Source: Paenibacillus sp. MSJ-34 (GTDB lineage Bacteria > Bacillota > Bacilli > Paenibacillales > Paenibacillaceae). From it: DNA of 64,000 nucleotides. Below are positions 61,681 to 64,000 of this stretch, in pieces. The notes under the pieces are model-generated. The model worked only from the letters and a program-made list of their open reading frames with translations, was not told the DNA's origin and made no database searches. The number at the start of each line of letters is the position of its first letter. The first letter of the stretch is position 1. A program made the position numbers and the translations under genes. The stretch covers positions 1-64,000 of the forward strand of contig NZ_JAHLPR010000037.1 in the NCBI RefSeq assembly GCF_018918005.1, given 5' to 3'.

Positions 61681-63327
61681 GTGTTTGAGAATACGAAATG
61701 CGAATGCGGACACCAGAATGCGGTCGGAACCGTGTTATGCGAAGCCTGCGGCAAGCCTTTGCTGGAAGGGGAAGATTCGAAGGAACCGCTGGAGATGCGC
61801 TATGACGGGGTAGCGCGGAAATCGCAGAAGGCGAATCCGTCGATCATCGACCTCGTTTGGCGTTTTTTCTCGTCCGTCAAAGTTGCGGTATGGCTGATCG
61901 TCATCACGCTGCTCGCTTCTATGCTGGGGACCATTTATCCGCAGCAAAACACGTTTATCGGGAGCGTGCCGGCCGACTTCTATAAAAATACGTATGGTAC
62001 GATGGGCGAGATTTACTACAAGTTGGGCTTGGCGAATACGTACGGATCCTGGTGGTTCATTACGCTGCTCGTCATGATCGGCGCGTCGCTCGTCATTTGC
62101 AGCTTGGACCGCGTATTGCCGCTGTACCGCGCGCTCAGCAAACAGCAGGTGCGCAAACATTTGCAATTCATTACGCGCCAGAAAGTCGTGTACCAGGAAG
62201 AAATCGATGCGGATCCGCAAGCTTGGGTCGAACAAGCCGTCAAACCGTTGAAGCGGAAACATTATAAGGTGTTCTGGGACGGGACGGCGCTGCTCGCCGA
62301 GAAAAACCGCTTTAGCAGATGGGGCCCCTACATTAATCATATCGGGCTTATTATTTTTTTATTGGCCGTATTGGCGCGCGGCATACCGGGCTGGCATATG
62401 GATCAATACACCGCATTTCCCGAAGGGGAAATCGTGAGAATCCCGGATACGAACTTCTATTTGAAGAATGAGAAGTTTACGCTCGAATATTACGGCGAGG
62501 AAGATTTGCCGAAGGAGTTTCAAGGGCAAGGCCGTCTGATCGCCAAAAAGTACGAAACGAAAGCGGTCATGTACGAATGTACCGCCAACTGCGAAGACGT
62601 AACGAAAGAACCTGTCCTGAAAGAAGTGGACCGTCATAACATTATTGTCAACGATCCGATGAATTACAAAGGCTTGATGGCTTACCAGTTCGATTTCGAT
62701 TTGACGCCGAAACTGCGCTCGGTTACGCCGGAGTTCCGCAATAAGGAAACGGGAGAAGTGTACGGCAAATTCGAATTGAAAATGAAAGATTCCGCCCCCG
62801 AATACGTGGCAGGTCCTTATCGATTTATTTTGAAGGAGAAGTATTTGGATTTTGCATTGACTGAAGACGGGAAGCCGCGAACGAAATCGCAAGAACCGAA
62901 CGCACCTGTATTTATTTTTATCATTCAAGGGCCGGGCTTGCCGGAAGATGGACAGCCGTATATGTATTTCCCGCGAGAAATCGATAAGGAGCGCTTCCAG
63001 CAAGATGCGATTAACGGAGCATTTGCCGACAAGTTTGAATTGAAAGTGAATGGCATGGAGAATGTCGATTTTTCGGCTTCGACCAGCTACTTGAATATTC
63101 GCGTCGATAAAGCGATGCCGTTTATTTGGATCGGAGCGGGCATTTCGGTGATCGGGCTTGTGCTCGGATTTTATTGGCAGCATCGCCGCATTTGGCTCCG
63201 TATCGACGGTCGAACGTTATCGCTTGGCGCGCATACGAACAAAAACTGGTACGGAATGCGCAAAGAGGTCGCTTCTTTCTTGAAGCAAATGGATATAGAA
63301 ATCGATCCGAAGTCGCTCGATAATTAA
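61681..63327 (+). CDS. resB: Cytochrome c biogenesis protein ResB
   Basis: A 548-residue membrane protein of system II cytochrome c maturation. Four membrane helices: about 64-82, 123-140, 222-240 and 484-502, with a large outer domain between the third and fourth. In addition, an N-terminal zinc ribbon is seen (C7, C9, C20, C23: CECGHQ, LCEACGK). With ResC it carries heme across and ligates it. The start is GTG 61681, with AGGAGG upstream. resC starts 12 bases later. Confidence 0.92.
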   Translation: MFENTKCECGHQNAVGTVLCEACGKPLLEGEDSKEPLEMRYDGVARKSQKANPSIIDLVWRFFSSVKVAVWLIVITLLASMLGTIYPQQNTFIGSVPADFYKNTYGTMGEIYYKLGLANTYGSWWFITLLVMIGASLVICSLDRVLPLYRALSKQQVRKHLQFITRQKVVYQEEIDADPQAWVEQAVKPLKRKHYKVFWDGTALLAEKNRFSRWGPYINHIGLIIFLLAVLARGIPGWHMDQYTAFPEGEIVRIPDTNFYLKNEKFTLEYYGEEDLPKEFQGQGRLIAKKYETKAVMYECTANCEDVTKEPVLKEVDRHNIIVNDPMNYKGLMAYQFDFDLTPKLRSVTPEFRNKETGEVYGKFELKMKDSAPEYVAGPYRFILKEKYLDFALTEDGKPRTKSQEPNAPVFIFIIQGPGLPEDGQPYMYFPREIDKERFQQDAINGAFADKFELKVNGMENVDFSASTSYLNIRVDKAMPFIWIGAGISVIGLVLGFYWQHRRIWLRIDGRTLSLGAHTNKNWYGMRKEVASFLKQMDIEIDPKSLDN

Positions 63328-63339
63328 GGGGGATCATAA

Positions 63340-64000
63340 ATGAAAGTATTGCTCGACATAAGCAGCGATGCATATTTAGTGGCGTTTTTCTTATATTGCC
63401 TGGCGTTTCTTTTCTACGTTGTGACGATGGCGGGGAAATCGTGGGGAGGGCGGGACCCGGAGAAACATGTGAAGCGTTGGGGCCGCATCTCCTTCGTAAC
63501 TTCTTGCCTGGGTCTGGCCGCTCAATTCACGTATTTCATTACCCGCTGGATCGGCGGAGGCCATATCCCAAACAGCAATATGTATGAATTCATGTCTTTG
63601 CTCGCGATGTTGATCATGGTGGCGTTCACGGTCGTCTACCTGATTTATCGCACCCCGGTGCTTGGCGTATTCTCTCTGCCGATCGCCGTCATCATTATGG
63701 GGTACGCTTCCGTCTTTCCGCAAGAAGTGCAGCCGCTGATCCCGGCGCTCGATTCGATCTGGCTGAAATTGCATGTGTCGCTCGCGGCATTGGGCGAAGC
63801 GTTCTTCGCCGTCGGTTTTGCCGCGGGATTCATGTATTTGCTGCGCACGATGGATTTTAAAGCGAAGACGAAAGCGGCGATTCGCTCGCAGCGATGGCTT
63901 GAATTTACGATATTTTCCATTTTGGTTGTTGTCGGTTTTATCGCCTGCGTATTTATATTCAGAGGCGCGGGATACGAGGCCGAGTTTACGCAAACGACCG
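63340..64000 (+). CDS. resC: Cytochrome c biogenesis protein ResC/CcsB (partial)
   Basis: The open frame starts at ATG 63340 (AGGGGGATC upstream) and runs past the window end: 220 codons are visible. It has repeated membrane helices and family text: LVAFFLYCLAFLFYVVTMAG, NSNMYEFMSLLAMLIMVAF, LPIAVIIMGYASVFPQEVQP, and LKLHVSLAALGEAFFAVGFA (with the conserved His). The tryptophan-rich WWD heme motif is expected beyond the window. With ResB it forms the heme exporter/lyase. Confidence 0.92.
   Translation, partial: MKVLLDISSDAYLVAFFLYCLAFLFYVVTMAGKSWGGRDPEKHVKRWGRISFVTSCLGLAAQFTYFITRWIGGGHIPNSNMYEFMSLLAMLIMVAFTVVYLIYRTPVLGVFSLPIAVIIMGYASVFPQEVQPLIPALDSIWLKLHVSLAALGEAFFAVGFAAGFMYLLRTMDFKAKTKAAIRSQRWLEFTIFSILVVVGFIACVFIFRGAGYEAEFTQTT

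Noticed and set aside
1-64000. CRISPR arrays, tRNA/rRNA genes, IS elements, prophage or integrase
   Set aside because: No regular spacer-repeat array, no transposase or phage structural gene and no tRNA cloverleaf was recognised on either strand. XerD is the housekeeping recombinase, not an island integrase.

Overview
The window reads as a chromosomal segment of an endospore-forming, low-to-mid GC Firmicute, most likely a Paenibacillaceae member (Paenibacillus/Cohnella type). The reasons are complete sporulation loci (spoIIAA-spoIIAB-sigF, spoVAA/AB/AF, ytfJ, a dacB-like gene, spmA, spmB, ytaF, a YjcZ-type gene), Gram-positive ribosome binding sites (AAGGAGG), frequent TTG/GTG starts, and a gene order that follows the Bacillus subtilis fur-xerD-drm-punA-dacF-spoIIA-spoVA-lysA-ppiB-rib-scpAB-dacB-spmAB-rluB-resABC chromosome arc. 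The species call is inference; no rRNA or tRNA gene is present.

Layout. (1) 1-8.5 kb: conserved core with a DUF4227 gene, xerD, deoB, punA, pdp, dacF and the spoIIA operon, which has a good sigma-H promoter and ends in a strong terminator. A 57-residue single-repeat protein of the homing-endonuclease-associated-repeat type lies on the minus strand. (2) 8.5-41 kb: an accessory block between sigF and spoVAA, which are adjacent in B. subtilis. It holds ytaF, an XRE-DUF1232 gene with a palindromic operator, a cysteine-rich microgene followed by an M-box riboswitch and mgtE, and then a run of decayed genes (12.3-19.7 kb: regulator, MFS pump, TetR, methyltransferase, RDD, Nudix and histidine kinase remnants). 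After these come an ECF sigma/membrane protein/ABC exporter operon, a divergent GH42 beta-galactosidase/AraC pair, map, a YjcZ-like microgene, a tubby-like protein, ahpCF with a PerR-type box, a C-S lyase, a HAD phosphatase and a zinc-sensor/P-type ATPase operon. (3) 41-47.5 kb: spoVAA-spoVAB-spoVAF (the spoVAC-AD-AE core is absent), lysA, a self-regulated tetR-epimerase pair and ppiB. (4) 47.5-50.3 kb: a gene-poor stretch with a 36-bp tandem array, then a 521-residue SHAEG-repeat beta-roll protein with a C-terminal G2-type self-cleavage/chaperone domain. (5) 50.5-64 kb: an FMN riboswitch with terminator, ribD-ribE-ribBA-ribH, scpA-scpB, a DUF2953 gene and ytfJ, a sigma-E-like promoter with dacB-spmA-spmB, a small amidase-like gene, rluB, and resA-resB-resC (resC runs off the end).

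How the genes work together. Most conserved genes serve sporulation (forespore sigma-F control, germination channel parts, cortex and core maturation) or basic metabolism (nucleoside salvage, lysine, riboflavin, cytochrome c assembly). The accessory block is a patchwork of stress, transport and signalling genes, many inactivated, with short palindromic repeats (TTGGA-N5-TCCAA) in its gene-free parts. The most unusual items are the cysteine-rich microprotein with a partial M-box-like leader just before the real M-box, the SHAEG/G2 protein beside a tandem array, the reduced spoVA operon, and the pseudogene cluster. No CRISPR array, IS element, prophage or replication origin was seen.
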